Below, one piece after another: positions 24,736 to 32,371 of a stretch of 64,000 nucleotides of DNA. The first letter of the stretch is position 1. Every line of letters starts with the position of its first letter. The stretch comes from UBA11524 sp045591175 (GTDB lineage: Bacteria > Bacillota > Clostridia > Christensenellales > Aristaeellaceae): positions 62,001 to 126,000 of the forward strand of contig JAZNSI010000013.1 of assembly GCA_045591175.1 (NCBI GenBank). Reading direction: 5' to 3'. A program made the translations under genes and the position numbers. Below the pieces are notes generated by a model. The model worked only from the letters and a program-made list of their open reading frames with translations, did no database searches and had not been told where the DNA came from.

Positions 24736-25698
24736 ATGCTGGTACCTGTTTTGCTGTTTGCTCTTGGCTTGATCCTGCTGATCAAGGGCGGCGACTGGTT
24801 TGTGGATGGCGCCACGGGCATCGCCCACCGCTTCCATATCCCGGAGCTTCTCATCGGCGCGACGGTCGTATCGATCGGCACGACGCTGCCGGAGGTGATG
24901 GTGAGCGCATCTTCCGCGCTCAGCGGCCACGGCGAGATCGCCTACGGCAACGCGATCGGCTCGATCATCTGCAATACCGCGCTGATCGCGGCGATCACCA
25001 TTGCGGTGCGTCCGCCCAAGGTGGAGGCGGCCTCTCTCAAGGTGCCGGTGCTGTTCTTCTTCGGTGCGGCGCTGCTGTATGCGGGCGTTGCGGTCTTCCT
25101 GGGGGAATTTACCCGGCTGGTGGGCCTGGTGCTGCTGGCGATCTTCGCGGCATATATGGTGTACAACGTGCTGCGGGTGAAGAAGCTGCCTGCCCAGCCT
25201 GCGGCGGAGGAAAGTGCTGCGGCTTCCAATCCCGTGATGGACGTGGTGAAACTGGTGCTGGGCGCGGCTGCGATTGCCTTTGGCGCTGACCTGTTGGTGG
25301 ACAACGGCACGCTGATCGCTCAGGCGCTGGGCGTCCCGGAATCAGTGATCGCGCTGACCTTCGTGGCGCTGGGCACTTCGCTGCCTGAGCTGGTGACGGC
25401 GGTGACCGCTCTAGCCAAGGGACATGGCGCTTTGTCGCTGGGCAATATAATCGGCGCGAATCTGTTCAACCTGGTGCTGGTGTCCGGTCTGTCCGTGACG
25501 CTTTCTCCCTTCGCGGTGCCTGCCAGCAAGACGATTGCCGGCATGAATGCGTCCCTGGTGGTGGACATTCCGCTGATGTTCTTTGTCATGGCCTTCATGA
25601 CGCTGCCCGCCATCTTCCGCGGCAAGCTGCAGCGTTGGCAGGGCATCACGCTGCTGTGCGTCTATGCGGCGTATATCGGTTTCCAGTTCTTCGGATAA
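24736..25698 (+). CDS. Calcium/sodium antiporter (CaCA family, YrbG-like)
   Basis: This 320-residue inner-membrane cation exchanger has ten hydrophobic segments and two inverted alpha repeats: GATVVSIGTTLPEVMVSASS with GNAIGSIICN, and TFVALGTSLPELVTAVTALA with GNIIGANLFN. The Glu and Ser/Thr residues in these repeats form the ion site. A loop with AEESAAASN (about 160) lies between the halves. The ATG at 24736 is preferred (AGGATG about 9 bases upstream); an ATG at 24727 overlaps its own ribosome-binding site. A weak promoter (TTGCGT, 17 bp, TACTGT, 24664-24692) lies upstream. Confidence 0.93.
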   Translation: MLVPVLLFALGLILLIKGGDWFVDGATGIAHRFHIPELLIGATVVSIGTTLPEVMVSASSALSGHGEIAYGNAIGSIICNTALIAAITIAVRPPKVEAASLKVPVLFFFGAALLYAGVAVFLGEFTRLVGLVLLAIFAAYMVYNVLRVKKLPAQPAAEESAAASNPVMDVVKLVLGAAAIAFGADLLVDNGTLIAQALGVPESVIALTFVALGTSLPELVTAVTALAKGHGALSLGNIIGANLFNLVLVSGLSVTLSPFAVPASKTIAGMNASLVVDIPLMFFVMAFMTLPAIFRGKLQRWQGITLLCVYAAYIGFQFFG

Positions 25699-25724
25699 GC
25701 CGGGGTGATCACCGGCTGACAATG

Positions 25725-25754
25725 AGGCCTCCCTTTCACAAGGGAGGCCTTTTC
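25725..25754 (+). terminator. Intrinsic terminator
   Basis: An 11-bp perfect stem (25725-25735 with 25740-25750), TCAC loop and TTTT follows the antiporter gene and faces the convergent secreted-protein gene. Confidence 0.9.
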
Positions 25755-25756
25755 CT

Positions 25757-26401
25757 TTACCAGATGATGCGGTAGGTTTCGTCCTGTTCGTCCACGGTGT
25801 GCGTCAGGCTGAAACGGTCCAAATAACGCAGTGCAGGGCCGCAAACCTGATCGACCTCGTACATGACGAAGCCCTCCAGCTGCATTGACAGCTTTGTTGG
25901 CCAGAGGATCGCGGGGGAGATCGTCTCGCCGCTCACCTGGAGGAATCCTGGCTCGGCATAGGTGAAATTGTATGTGTTGCCGGTGATGTTCTCCACATAA
26001 AAGCCGTTGGTCACCATCCAGCCGAGGTCTGTATCCTGCTTAAGCAGCAGGTAGAATTCGTCTGTCGTATCCGGTTTGCCCACGCCCCACCAGAAATAGG
26101 GTTGTCCATCCTTCCATTTGTCCAGCATCCATATGGCGTCGGGATTCCAGTCGTCCAGAGTAATGATCATCCCGCTCAAGGCCTCAACGCGGTAGATGCC
26201 GTCTTCGCCCCGGGCAGCCATGGCCAGCTTGACCGCATTTTCCTCCGGCGCCGCCAAAGCCAGCAGACGATGCTCAGCATTTGGGCCTACCGGTTCGCTG
26301 GCAAGACAGACATGTCCCTGAGGCAGCAGCATGACGGGCGGTGCTTCAGCATGTGCCAGTGAAAGGCACAGCAGCATCAGCAGAACAAAAAGGCGTTTCA
26401 T
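25757..26401 (-). CDS. Secreted protein of unknown function
   Basis: The 214-residue protein begins with a clear signal peptide (MKRLFVLLMLLCLSLAHAEA, likely cleaved after AHA). The mature part is a beta-rich domain with several aromatic stretches (DDWNPDAIWMLDKWKDG, QPYFWWGVGKPDTT) and ends YRIIW. It has no Cys-based anchor and no family I recognise. The ATG at 26401 follows AAAGGAG; an in-frame ATG at 26434 lacks a ribosome-binding site and would lengthen the signal. It is convergent with the antiporter and divergent from the MATE gene. Confidence 0.6.
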   Translation of the reverse strand: MKRLFVLLMLLCLSLAHAEAPPVMLLPQGHVCLASEPVGPNAEHRLLALAAPEENAVKLAMAARGEDGIYRVEALSGMIITLDDWNPDAIWMLDKWKDGQPYFWWGVGKPDTTDEFYLLLKQDTDLGWMVTNGFYVENITGNTYNFTYAEPGFLQVSGETISPAILWPTKLSMQLEGFVMYEVDQVCGPALRYLDRFSLTHTVDEQDETYRIIW

Positions 26402-26576
26402 AAGCGTACTCCTTTCACAGCGGGTTCTGCTCATACAACGTTGGGGCAGGGAAGAGTATTGCAGGGCTGGAAAGTTTTACAGATGTGACAGGCCGCTTTT
26501 TTTCTTCCATCCGGCAGGGAAAAGCCGAATCGCGGCGAATCATTGTGTGGGTATCAATCACCAAGGAGGATTCCCT

Positions 26577-27974
26577 GTGAGCGCTACTGTCAGCCCGGCC
26601 CTCGGCTCAAAGGCGGAGAAGCGGGCCTTCTATAAGAATGCGCTGTGGATCATGCTGCCCATCGCGCTTCAAAACCTTATGGACACGGCGGTCAACTCTG
26701 CCGACGTCATCATGCTTTCCTATGTCTCCCAGGATGCGCTGAGCGCTTCGTCTCTGGCGGGTCAGGTGTACTTCATTATGAGCAACCTGATTTATGGCCT
26801 GTCCTCCGCGTCGGCGATCATGGCGGCCCAGTATTGGGGCAAGGGGGATCGCGGCACGGTGGAGAAGGTGCTGGGTGTGGCCCTGCGCTGTGCGCTGATG
26901 GTGTCCATTCCCTTTGCGCTGGCGGCGGCCATTTGTCCGGCAGCCATCATGCACATCTTCACCAATGATCTGGCCCTGATCGCTGAGGGCGAAAAGTACC
27001 TGCGGGTGGTGAGCGCCAGCTATGTGCTGGGCGCCGTTGCACAGATCTACCTGAGCGTCATGCGCAGCGTGGAGCGGGTCATGATGACCGCTGTCATCCA
27101 TTGCAGCGCTGTCCTCATGAACGTGGTGCTCAATGCCTGTTTTATCTTCGGCATTGGCCCCTTCCCGCAACTGGGGATCATCGGCGTGGCGCTGGCGACG
27201 ACCATTACCCGTGCGGTGGAGGCCATTGTATGTGTGGCGGATGGCCTGATGTGCAGGAAGATCCGGCTGCGCGTCAAGTACATCTTCGCCAAGGGCGGTC
27301 AGCTGATCCGGGATTTCCTGCGAATGGCCATCCCCGCGGCGGGCAACGACATCGTGTGGGGTCTGGCCTTCAGCGTGTATTCCATCATCCTGGGCCACCT
27401 GAGCAGCGACATTGTTGCGGCCAACTCCGTGGCGACGGTGGTGCGCAATCTGGGCACGGTGATGTGCTTCGGTACAGCCAGCGCAGCGGGCATCGTCCTG
27501 GGCAAGACCCTGGGCGAAAACAAGCTGAAGGAAGCCAAGGTGTACGCCAAACGCTTCATCGGCATGGCTGTCTGGACGGCTCTGATCGGCGGTGCACTGA
27601 TCCTCCTGCTGCGTCCGCTGGTGATGCTCTTCATGGACATCTCCGTCAAGGACGCCACCCAGACCGCCAAGGACTACCTCGGCCTGATGCTCTACATCAA
27701 CGCCTATTACATCATGGGCATTTCGCTCAATACGATGCTGATCTGCGGCATCTTCCGTTCCGGCGGCGATGTACGCTACGGCCTGATCTGCGATACCTTC
27801 TCCATGTGGGTGTATGCGGTGCCGATCGGCCTCCTGTGCGCTTTTGTCTTCAAGCTCCCGGAGATGTGGGTGTACTTCATCCTCTGCCTGGACGAGTTCG
27901 TCAAGCTCCCGGTGAACTTCTGGTACTTCGGGAAGGGCAAGTGGCTGAAGAATATTACCCGCGACGAGGTATAA
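26577..27974 (+). CDS. MATE-family multidrug/sodium efflux protein
   Basis: The 465-residue membrane protein has twelve predicted helices in two homologous halves, typical of MATE transporters (IALQNLMDTAVNSADVIMLS at the start; the second half opens MAIPAAGNDIVWGLAFSVYS). It exports cationic compounds using Na+ or H+. Translation begins at a GTG (26577) with AAGGAGG 6 bases before it; the longer in-frame extension to 26331 runs over the divergent gene. It is monocistronic, followed by a hairpin terminator and a repeat. Confidence 0.9.
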   Translation: MSATVSPALGSKAEKRAFYKNALWIMLPIALQNLMDTAVNSADVIMLSYVSQDALSASSLAGQVYFIMSNLIYGLSSASAIMAAQYWGKGDRGTVEKVLGVALRCALMVSIPFALAAAICPAAIMHIFTNDLALIAEGEKYLRVVSASYVLGAVAQIYLSVMRSVERVMMTAVIHCSAVLMNVVLNACFIFGIGPFPQLGIIGVALATTITRAVEAIVCVADGLMCRKIRLRVKYIFAKGGQLIRDFLRMAIPAAGNDIVWGLAFSVYSIILGHLSSDIVAANSVATVVRNLGTVMCFGTASAAGIVLGKTLGENKLKEAKVYAKRFIGMAVWTALIGGALILLLRPLVMLFMDISVKDATQTAKDYLGLMLYINAYYIMGISLNTMLICGIFRSGGDVRYGLICDTFSMWVYAVPIGLLCAFVFKLPEMWVYFILCLDEFVKLPVNFWYFGKGKWLKNITRDEV

Positions 27975-27984
27975 ATGAATATGA

Positions 27985-28019
27985 GGACGCCGTCCTGCTG
28001 TGTGCGGGAGGGCGTTTTC
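27985..28019 (+). terminator. Intrinsic terminator of the MATE gene
   Basis: ACGCC and GGCGT arms with an inner TCC/GGA pairing enclose a GC-rich loop and run into TTTT. Confidence 0.7.
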
Positions 28020-28054
28020 GTGTTGTTTTGCGGTTGGAGTTGCGGGGGCGGGGT

Positions 28055-28249
28055 TAGTTACTGTGCTTTGTCGGCCTTTCCTTTGTGGCTGTATGAACTG
28101 TTTGAGGGGCCCTCCTTGCGGAGAGCCCCTCAAAGGCGTATGTTGCTTTTTCGCTATGCGGAGCGGGTGCCTCCGGCGGCCAGGGGCTAACGCCGCCCCT
28201 GGACCCGCGCAAGGGTCACAGACCCTTGACCCTTTTTCCGCCTCTCGTG
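28055..28249 (-). repeat. GC-rich intergenic repeat family 1, copy c (inverted)
   Basis: Read on the minus strand it gives AAAGGGTCAAGGGTC, GGTCCAGGGGC...CCCCTGG, a GCCGGAGG block, and ends CCGACAAAGCACAGTAACTAA, matching the 3' end of the 52295-52500 copy. It lies downstream of jag and could affect the end of that operon transcript. Confidence 0.7.
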
Positions 28250-29326
28250 TTACTTGCGGATCGTGATCACTACATGGCGGTTGGGCTCTTCACCCTCGGA
28301 GTGGGTATCCACAGCCTGATTCGCCTGCAGCGCAGAGTGGATGATGCGGCGCTCGTAGGGGTTCATGGGCTCCATGGACACCTTGCGGCCGGTCTTCACA
28401 GCGCGGTTCGCCATGCGGTTGGCCAGACGGATCAGCGTGTCCTCGCGCTTGGCACGGTAGTTCTCCGTGTCGATGGTCACGCGGGTGTAGCCCTCCTGAC
28501 CGCGGTTCACCTTCAGGCTGGTCAGGTACTGGATGGCGTCCAGGGTCTCGCCGCGGCGGCCGATCAGGATGCCCAGGGTGTCGCCGGTCATCTGCACGAA
28601 GACATTGCCTTCCTCGTCGTTGCCCACAGCGATCTCGACGTTCACGCCCATCAGGTCGGTCAGCTCAGCCAGGAAGGCCTTCGCCTTGCCGGCGGCGGAG
28701 TCGGCGTCCACCTGATCGTCGGGGATCATGGTGACCACGGGCTTCACGATGGGCTTGACCTCCTTGGGAGGCAGCTCCTTGGCGGGCGCTTCTTCCTTGA
28801 CCTCGGTCTCGGCGGAAGCGTTCTCAGCGTGGTTCTTCTTGCCGCTGCGGCGACGGTTGCGATTGCGGCTGCGGGACTTCTTCACCACGGTCTCGCCCTC
28901 GGTGGATTCGGTCTCCTCAGTGGCTTCCTCGGCAGCCTCGACGACTTCTTCGGCGGGCTTTTCGGACTTGGGGGCCTTTGCCTTGCGCTGCACGGGCGCG
29001 GGACGCTCTGCCTTCTTCTCCTCAGCCTTTTCCTCGGCCTTTGCTTCAGCCTTGGGGGCTTCGGGCTTCTTTTCGGCGGGCTTCTTCTCCTGCTTGGGAG
29101 CCTTCTTGGGCTCCTCCTTGCGGAACAGGTCAGCCAGGGGATCATCCTCAATGGTCTTCAGGGTCAGGCGCACCTTGTAGGGGCGGGAGCCGAACAGGCC
29201 GAACAGGCCCTTGCTGCCTTCCTCCAGCACGGTGATGTCCACATCGGAGATGGTTGCGCCCAGGGCGCTGAGGCCATTCTCAAGGGCCTCTTCGTAGGTT
29301 TTGCCGGTGGCTTCGTAATTCTTCAT
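28250..29326 (-). CDS. jag: Jag/KhpB RNA-binding protein
   Basis: The 358-residue protein has three parts: a Jag-N domain (1-50; KTYEEALENGLSALG, KGLFGLFGSRPYKVRL), a long Lys/Glu/Ala/Pro-rich linker (about 65-205), and KH-II plus R3H domains (about 210-358; LIGRRGETLDAIQYLTSLKV, then NPYERRIIHSAL). KhpB binds RNA with KhpA and affects cell elongation and division. It is the last gene of the rpmH operon, 22 bases after yidC. The linker, of about 140 residues, is long compared with most homologues. Confidence 0.95.
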   Translation of the reverse strand: MKNYEATGKTYEEALENGLSALGATISDVDITVLEEGSKGLFGLFGSRPYKVRLTLKTIEDDPLADLFRKEEPKKAPKQEKKPAEKKPEAPKAEAKAEEKAEEKKAERPAPVQRKAKAPKSEKPAEEVVEAAEEATEETESTEGETVVKKSRSRNRNRRRSGKKNHAENASAETEVKEEAPAKELPPKEVKPIVKPVVTMIPDDQVDADSAAGKAKAFLAELTDLMGVNVEIAVGNDEEGNVFVQMTGDTLGILIGRRGETLDAIQYLTSLKVNRGQEGYTRVTIDTENYRAKREDTLIRLANRMANRAVKTGRKVSMEPMNPYERRIIHSALQANQAVDTHSEGEEPNRHVVITIRK

Positions 29327-29348
29327 AATTATTCTCTCCAGACAAATC

Positions 29349-30371
29349 TTACTTCAGGCCGGTCTTGGCAGACGCGGCAGGATTGGCAGCGGCCTTCTTC
29401 TCGTCAGCATCCAGCTTCCAGTTGATCAACTGGGTGGTGAAAAGGCTGAAAATATTGGTGACGACCCAGTACAGCGCGAAGGCGGCGTTGGAGCTGGCAC
29501 AGATCCACAGGGAGAACAGCGGGAAGAACCACTTCATGAAAGCGCCGGAGTTGGGCTGCTGCTGCTGGCCGTTGGCGTTGGCAGCGGGGGCGGGCTGGGG
29601 ATTCTTCTGCTCGGTCAGCTTGGTCATGACGAACTGGCTGACGGCGGAAAGGACGGGCAGGATGAACAGGCCGTTGTAGTTGTCCACCACCACCAGCTCG
29701 GTGAGGAGCAGGTTCAGGCGGAGGAATGCGCTCTCCTTGGCCACGGGCAGCAGGGGAACGATGGAATTGATGGTCGCGGTCAGCGCCTCGCCCTTCTGGA
29801 AGGACGCAGCGGTCAGCTCGGCCACGCCCAGCTTCTCGGCCAGGGCAGTCACCTGGTCAGCGCTCAGGGTATTGAAGATGCTCAGCCACTGCTTCTGGTC
29901 AACCATCTGCAGGCTTTGCAGGTTGGGCCACACGCCGGAGAAGGGGCTGTCGGGCATCCACAGGTTCTTCACCCACAGGAAGGGCTCGAACACCACTTCG
30001 TTGCCCAGCAGCAGGTCAAAGGTCTGCTGCACCAGCTGCTCGTTGGCCATATAGCGCATGGCGCCGTACATGGCGAAGAGGATGGGCATGGACAGGAGCA
30101 TGGGCCAGCAGCCGGCCATGGGGCTGGCGCCTTCCTTCTTGTAGAGCTCCTGCAGCTTGCGGTTGAGCTTCTCCTGGTCGTGGCCGTACTTCTTCTGCAG
30201 CTCGGCCTGCTTGGGGGCCAGCGCGCTCATCTTGCGCATACCCTTGCGGCTCTTGTAGTCCAGCGGCAGCAGGCACAGCTTGATCAGCAGCGTGAAGAAG
30301 ATGATCGACAGACCATAGTTGTTCACGATGCTGTAGATGCCGTCCAGGATGGATTTGAGCAATTCGTTCAT
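29349..30371 (-). CDS. yidC: Membrane protein insertase YidC/OxaA (SpoIIIJ)
   Basis: The 340-residue insertase integrates membrane proteins alone or with Sec. It has five membrane segments: GLSIIFFTLLIKLCLLPL (about 20-38) leads into the cytoplasmic hairpin KSRKGMRKMSALAPKQAELQ, then PMLLSMPILFAMYGAM, with the rest between about 215 and 310. No lipobox is present at the N-terminus, unlike the Bacillus paralogues. The large loop between the second and third segments (about 110-210) is longer than usual. GGAGG precedes the ATG. The gene lies between yidD and jag. Confidence 0.95.
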   Translation of the reverse strand: MNELLKSILDGIYSIVNNYGLSIIFFTLLIKLCLLPLDYKSRKGMRKMSALAPKQAELQKKYGHDQEKLNRKLQELYKKEGASPMAGCWPMLLSMPILFAMYGAMRYMANEQLVQQTFDLLLGNEVVFEPFLWVKNLWMPDSPFSGVWPNLQSLQMVDQKQWLSIFNTLSADQVTALAEKLGVAELTAASFQKGEALTATINSIVPLLPVAKESAFLRLNLLLTELVVVDNYNGLFILPVLSAVSQFVMTKLTEQKNPQPAPAANANGQQQQPNSGAFMKWFFPLFSLWICASSNAAFALYWVVTNIFSLFTTQLINWKLDADEKKAAANPAASAKTGLK

Positions 30372-30384
30372 CTGGGTTTGCCTC

Positions 30385-30642
30385 CTATTCTTTTTTCATG
30401 GTGGTGCAGGAATCCTCCGGCACAGGATCGTATCCGCCCCTGGCAAAGGGGTGGCAGCGCATGAGCCGCCAGGCTGCGAGCCGTCCGCCCTTGAGTGCGC
30501 CGTACCGCTCAATGGCGGATCTTGCGTACTGGGAGCAGGTCGGGACGAACTTACAGGTGGGGCCGCCCTTGTTCGGGCTGATGGCGCTGCGGTAGAAGTC
30601 CACCGTTTTGAGCATGGCGCTCGCCAGGAATGACCGTTTCAT
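30385..30642 (-). CDS. yidD: Membrane protein insertion efficiency factor YidD
   Basis: The 85-residue protein is recognisable by YRSAISPNKGGPTCKFVPTC, SQYARSAIERYG and RLMRCHPFARGGYDPVP. YidD associates with the inner membrane and assists YidC. It sits between rnpA (14 bases away) and yidC (13 bases away), the canonical order. The ribosome-binding site (GGGAG) is modest, suggesting translational coupling to rnpA. Confidence 0.96.
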   Translation of the reverse strand: MKRSFLASAMLKTVDFYRSAISPNKGGPTCKFVPTCSQYARSAIERYGALKGGRLAAWRLMRCHPFARGGYDPVPEDSCTTMKKE

Positions 30643-30656
30643 GGCGCGACTCCCGA

Positions 30657-31055
30657 TCAGGCGTTGTGTGCAGGCGCCTGCTTGTCAGCTTTCGCGCCCT
30701 TTTGCTGGGCGGAATCCTGATGCAGGGCAGGGGAGAGCACGTTATGCTTCTTCAGCAGATAGCGCACATCCCTTTGCAGCGACTGAAAGGTGGCCTCTGC
30801 GGCTGAGGGTCTGGCGACGACGACGTACAGGCCGTTTTTCACGCCCCCAAGATAGGGCCGAAAGCATTCACGCAGGCGGCGCTTGACCTTGTTGCGGGTC
30901 ACGGCGTTGCCCACTTTCTTGCTGACGGAAAAACCGACCTTCATGCCCTTCGACTTGGCGATGAGCATGACCAGATCCCGACAGGCGACGCTCTTTCCGC
31001 GATGATACACGTACTGGAACGCCTTGTTTTTTTGCAGCCGATACTGTCTTTCCAT
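30657..31055 (-). CDS. rnpA: Ribonuclease P protein component
   Basis: The 132-residue protein binds RNase P RNA for tRNA 5' maturation. It begins RLQKNKAFQYVYHRGKSV and carries the RNR motif region SKKVGNAVTRNKVKRRLREC. The C-terminal 20 residues are a Lys/Gln/Ala tail that is not part of the fold. AAAGGA precedes the ATG. A hairpin with a T tract between rpmH and rnpA suggests that only part of the rpmH transcript reaches rnpA. Confidence 0.95.
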   Translation of the reverse strand: MERQYRLQKNKAFQYVYHRGKSVACRDLVMLIAKSKGMKVGFSVSKKVGNAVTRNKVKRRLRECFRPYLGGVKNGLYVVVARPSAAEATFQSLQRDVRYLLKKHNVLSPALHQDSAQQKGAKADKQAPAHNA

Positions 31056-31110
31056 GGTTGACTTCCTTTACATGGGTACAATCCATGCGGTGAATCAGAC
31101 ACCACACAGG

Positions 31111-31152
31111 AAAAGCCCGCCCGTTTCATGCGTTTCAGCACACGGGCGGGCT
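31111..31152 (-). terminator. Partial terminator/attenuator between rpmH and rnpA
   Basis: On the minus strand an 11-bp perfect stem (31142-31152 with 31114-31124) with a 17-base loop is followed by TTTCC. It lies 39 bases after the rpmH stop and could reduce readthrough into rnpA-yidD-yidC-jag. Confidence 0.7.
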
Positions 31153-31190
31153 CTATCCACAAAATTGGTTGGTGTGTATCGGAGAACCGA

Positions 31191-31325
31191 TTACACGGTC
31201 AGCTCCTTACGGCCACGACGACGACGGGCAGCCAGCACGCGGCGGCCGTTCTTGGTGGACATACGGGCACGGAAGCCGTGCACCTTGCTGCGCTGACGCT
31301 TCTTGGGCTGGTAGGTACGGAACAT
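31191..31325 (-). CDS. rpmH: Ribosomal protein L34
   Basis: This 44-residue gene reads MFRTYQPKKRQRSKVHGF on, then RARMSTKNGRRVLAARRRRG and ends in KELTV, diagnostic of bL34. GAGGAG lies upstream of the ATG at 31325, with a consensus promoter at 31396-31424. It is the first gene of rpmH-rnpA-yidD-yidC-jag, normally found beside dnaA and oriC. Here the divergent neighbour is pyrR, so the locus has lost that context. Confidence 0.97.
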   Translation of the reverse strand: MFRTYQPKKRQRSKVHGFRARMSTKNGRRVLAARRRRGRKELTV

Positions 31326-31395
31326 GTGTCAACACTCCTCACATTTTGTCTATCAGGGCATAGTATCCCTGTCTTGCTAACTTCACAGCCTTTAT

Positions 31396-31424
31396 AGTAT
31401 ACCTGTTTTGCCACTGCTTGTCAA
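31396..31424 (-). promoter_or_regulatory. Promoter of the rpmH operon
   Basis: On the minus strand TTGACA (31419-31424), 17-bp spacer, TATACT (31396-31401). Confidence 0.9.
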
Positions 31425-31501
31425 GGGGGAGACTTCGTCTCTTTTACTTTTTTTTTCGACTTTTGCGTTTGCATCATCAGCAATTTATTTTTCCTTTCCC
31501 C

Positions 31502-31530
31502 TTTACATTTTGGAGGGAACGTGCTATACT
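31502..31530 (+). promoter_or_regulatory. Promoter of pyrR-uraA
   Basis: TTTACA (31502-31507), 17-bp spacer, TATACT (31525-31530). The predicted start near 31537 leaves a 170-base leader carrying the PyrR attenuator. Confidence 0.85.
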
Positions 31531-31553
31531 GACCGATGGAAATCAACGCAACC

Positions 31554-31583
31554 CCTTTAACTCAGCACGAGAGGCTGGAAAGG
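31554..31583 (+). promoter_or_regulatory. PyrR-binding RNA hairpin
   Basis: CCTTT (31554-31558) pairs with AAAGG (31579-31583), and CAGC (31563-31566) with GCTG (31574-31577), enclosing ACGAGAG. The GAGAGGCTG side and internal AA bulge match the known PyrR anti-antiterminator. The following GGCACGCAG could instead pair with TTGCGTG at 31628-31634 as antiterminator. Confidence 0.8.
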
Positions 31584-31635
31584 CACGCAGCGATCCGTTA
31601 TGAATACCTGCCGGAGACGATCCGGCATTGCGTGT

Positions 31636-31676
31636 GCGCCTACCTGCCCTCTATTGTGCAGGAGGCGCTGTTTTTT
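31636..31676 (+). terminator. pyrR leader attenuator terminator
   Basis: GCGCC and CCTGC (31636-31647) pair with GCAGG and GGCGC (31658-31668), followed by TG and TTTTTT. It lies before the pyrR start and should form when UMP-bound PyrR holds the upstream hairpin. Confidence 0.85.
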
Positions 31677-31706
31677 GGCGCAGATCAATATATGGAGGGA
31701 ACGACA

Positions 31707-32270
31707 ATGGCGAATTTCGGCTATGGCATCCCCAAGGCGCAGCTGATGGCGGGCGACGCGATGAACCGCGCCCTCACCCGTATGGCTCATGAGATGATGG
31801 AACAGCTGGACCTGAAGAACATGGTGTTTGTGGGCATCCGCCGCCGCGGTGTGCCGCTGGCTCAGCGCCTGAGCGACATCATCGAGAAGTACGAGCATAT
31901 CAAGTGCCCCGTGGGTGAGGTCGATATCGCCATGTACCGCGATGACCGCGATCCCTCCGAGCTGAAGATCAAGGTGCAGGAGCAGAAGCTCCCCGTGGAC
32001 GTCGCCGGTCGTACCGTCGTGCTGGTGGACGACGTGCTGCATACCGGCCGTACCGTCCGCGCGGCGATGGACGCCATCCTGGATCAGGGCCGTGCAGAGC
32101 GCATCTGCCTGGCGGTGCTGATCGACCGCGGCCACCGCGAGCTGCCCATCCGTGCTGACTTCGTGGGCAAGAACGTCCCCACTTCCTCCGGCGAGCGCAT
32201 TGGCGTGATGATGCAGGAGATCGACGGCGGCGACGGCGTGGCGCTTTACGAAGGCGGCATGGCAAGATAA
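31707..32270 (+). CDS. pyrR: PyrR regulator/uracil phosphoribosyltransferase
   Basis: The 187-residue bifunctional protein binds pyr mRNA leaders when UMP is high and has UPRT activity. It carries the PRPP motif VVLVDDVLHTGRTVRAA and the early FVGIRRRGVPLAQRL, RDD...ELKIKVQ and the late LIDRGHRELPIRADFVGK. The start at 31707 has GGAGG upstream and follows the leader terminator; the frame is open to 31536 but that segment is structured leader RNA. It autoregulates through the leader and is co-transcribed with uraA. Confidence 0.95.
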   Translation: MANFGYGIPKAQLMAGDAMNRALTRMAHEMMEQLDLKNMVFVGIRRRGVPLAQRLSDIIEKYEHIKCPVGEVDIAMYRDDRDPSELKIKVQEQKLPVDVAGRTVVLVDDVLHTGRTVRAAMDAILDQGRAERICLAVLIDRGHRELPIRADFVGKNVPTSSGERIGVMMQEIDGGDGVALYEGGMAR

Positions 32271-32371
32271 TTCCCAAAGTACACTGCAACTCATGTTGTT
32301 CCCCGACCGACCGGCCGGAGTACATAGACACCCGTTCACTAAACGACTAATGAGGAAAGGAAGTTTTTCCA

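Noticed and set aside
31056..31190. Possible DnaA box (CTATCCACA) next to rpmH suggesting oriC
   Set aside because: Only one site with a mismatch was found, there is no cluster, no AT-rich unwinding region and no dnaA gene, so an origin is not supported.
31536..31706. In-frame N-terminal extension of pyrR
   Set aside because: The segment contains the PyrR hairpin and a strong intrinsic terminator, and pyrR has a good ribosome-binding site at its internal start, so the open frame is coincidental.
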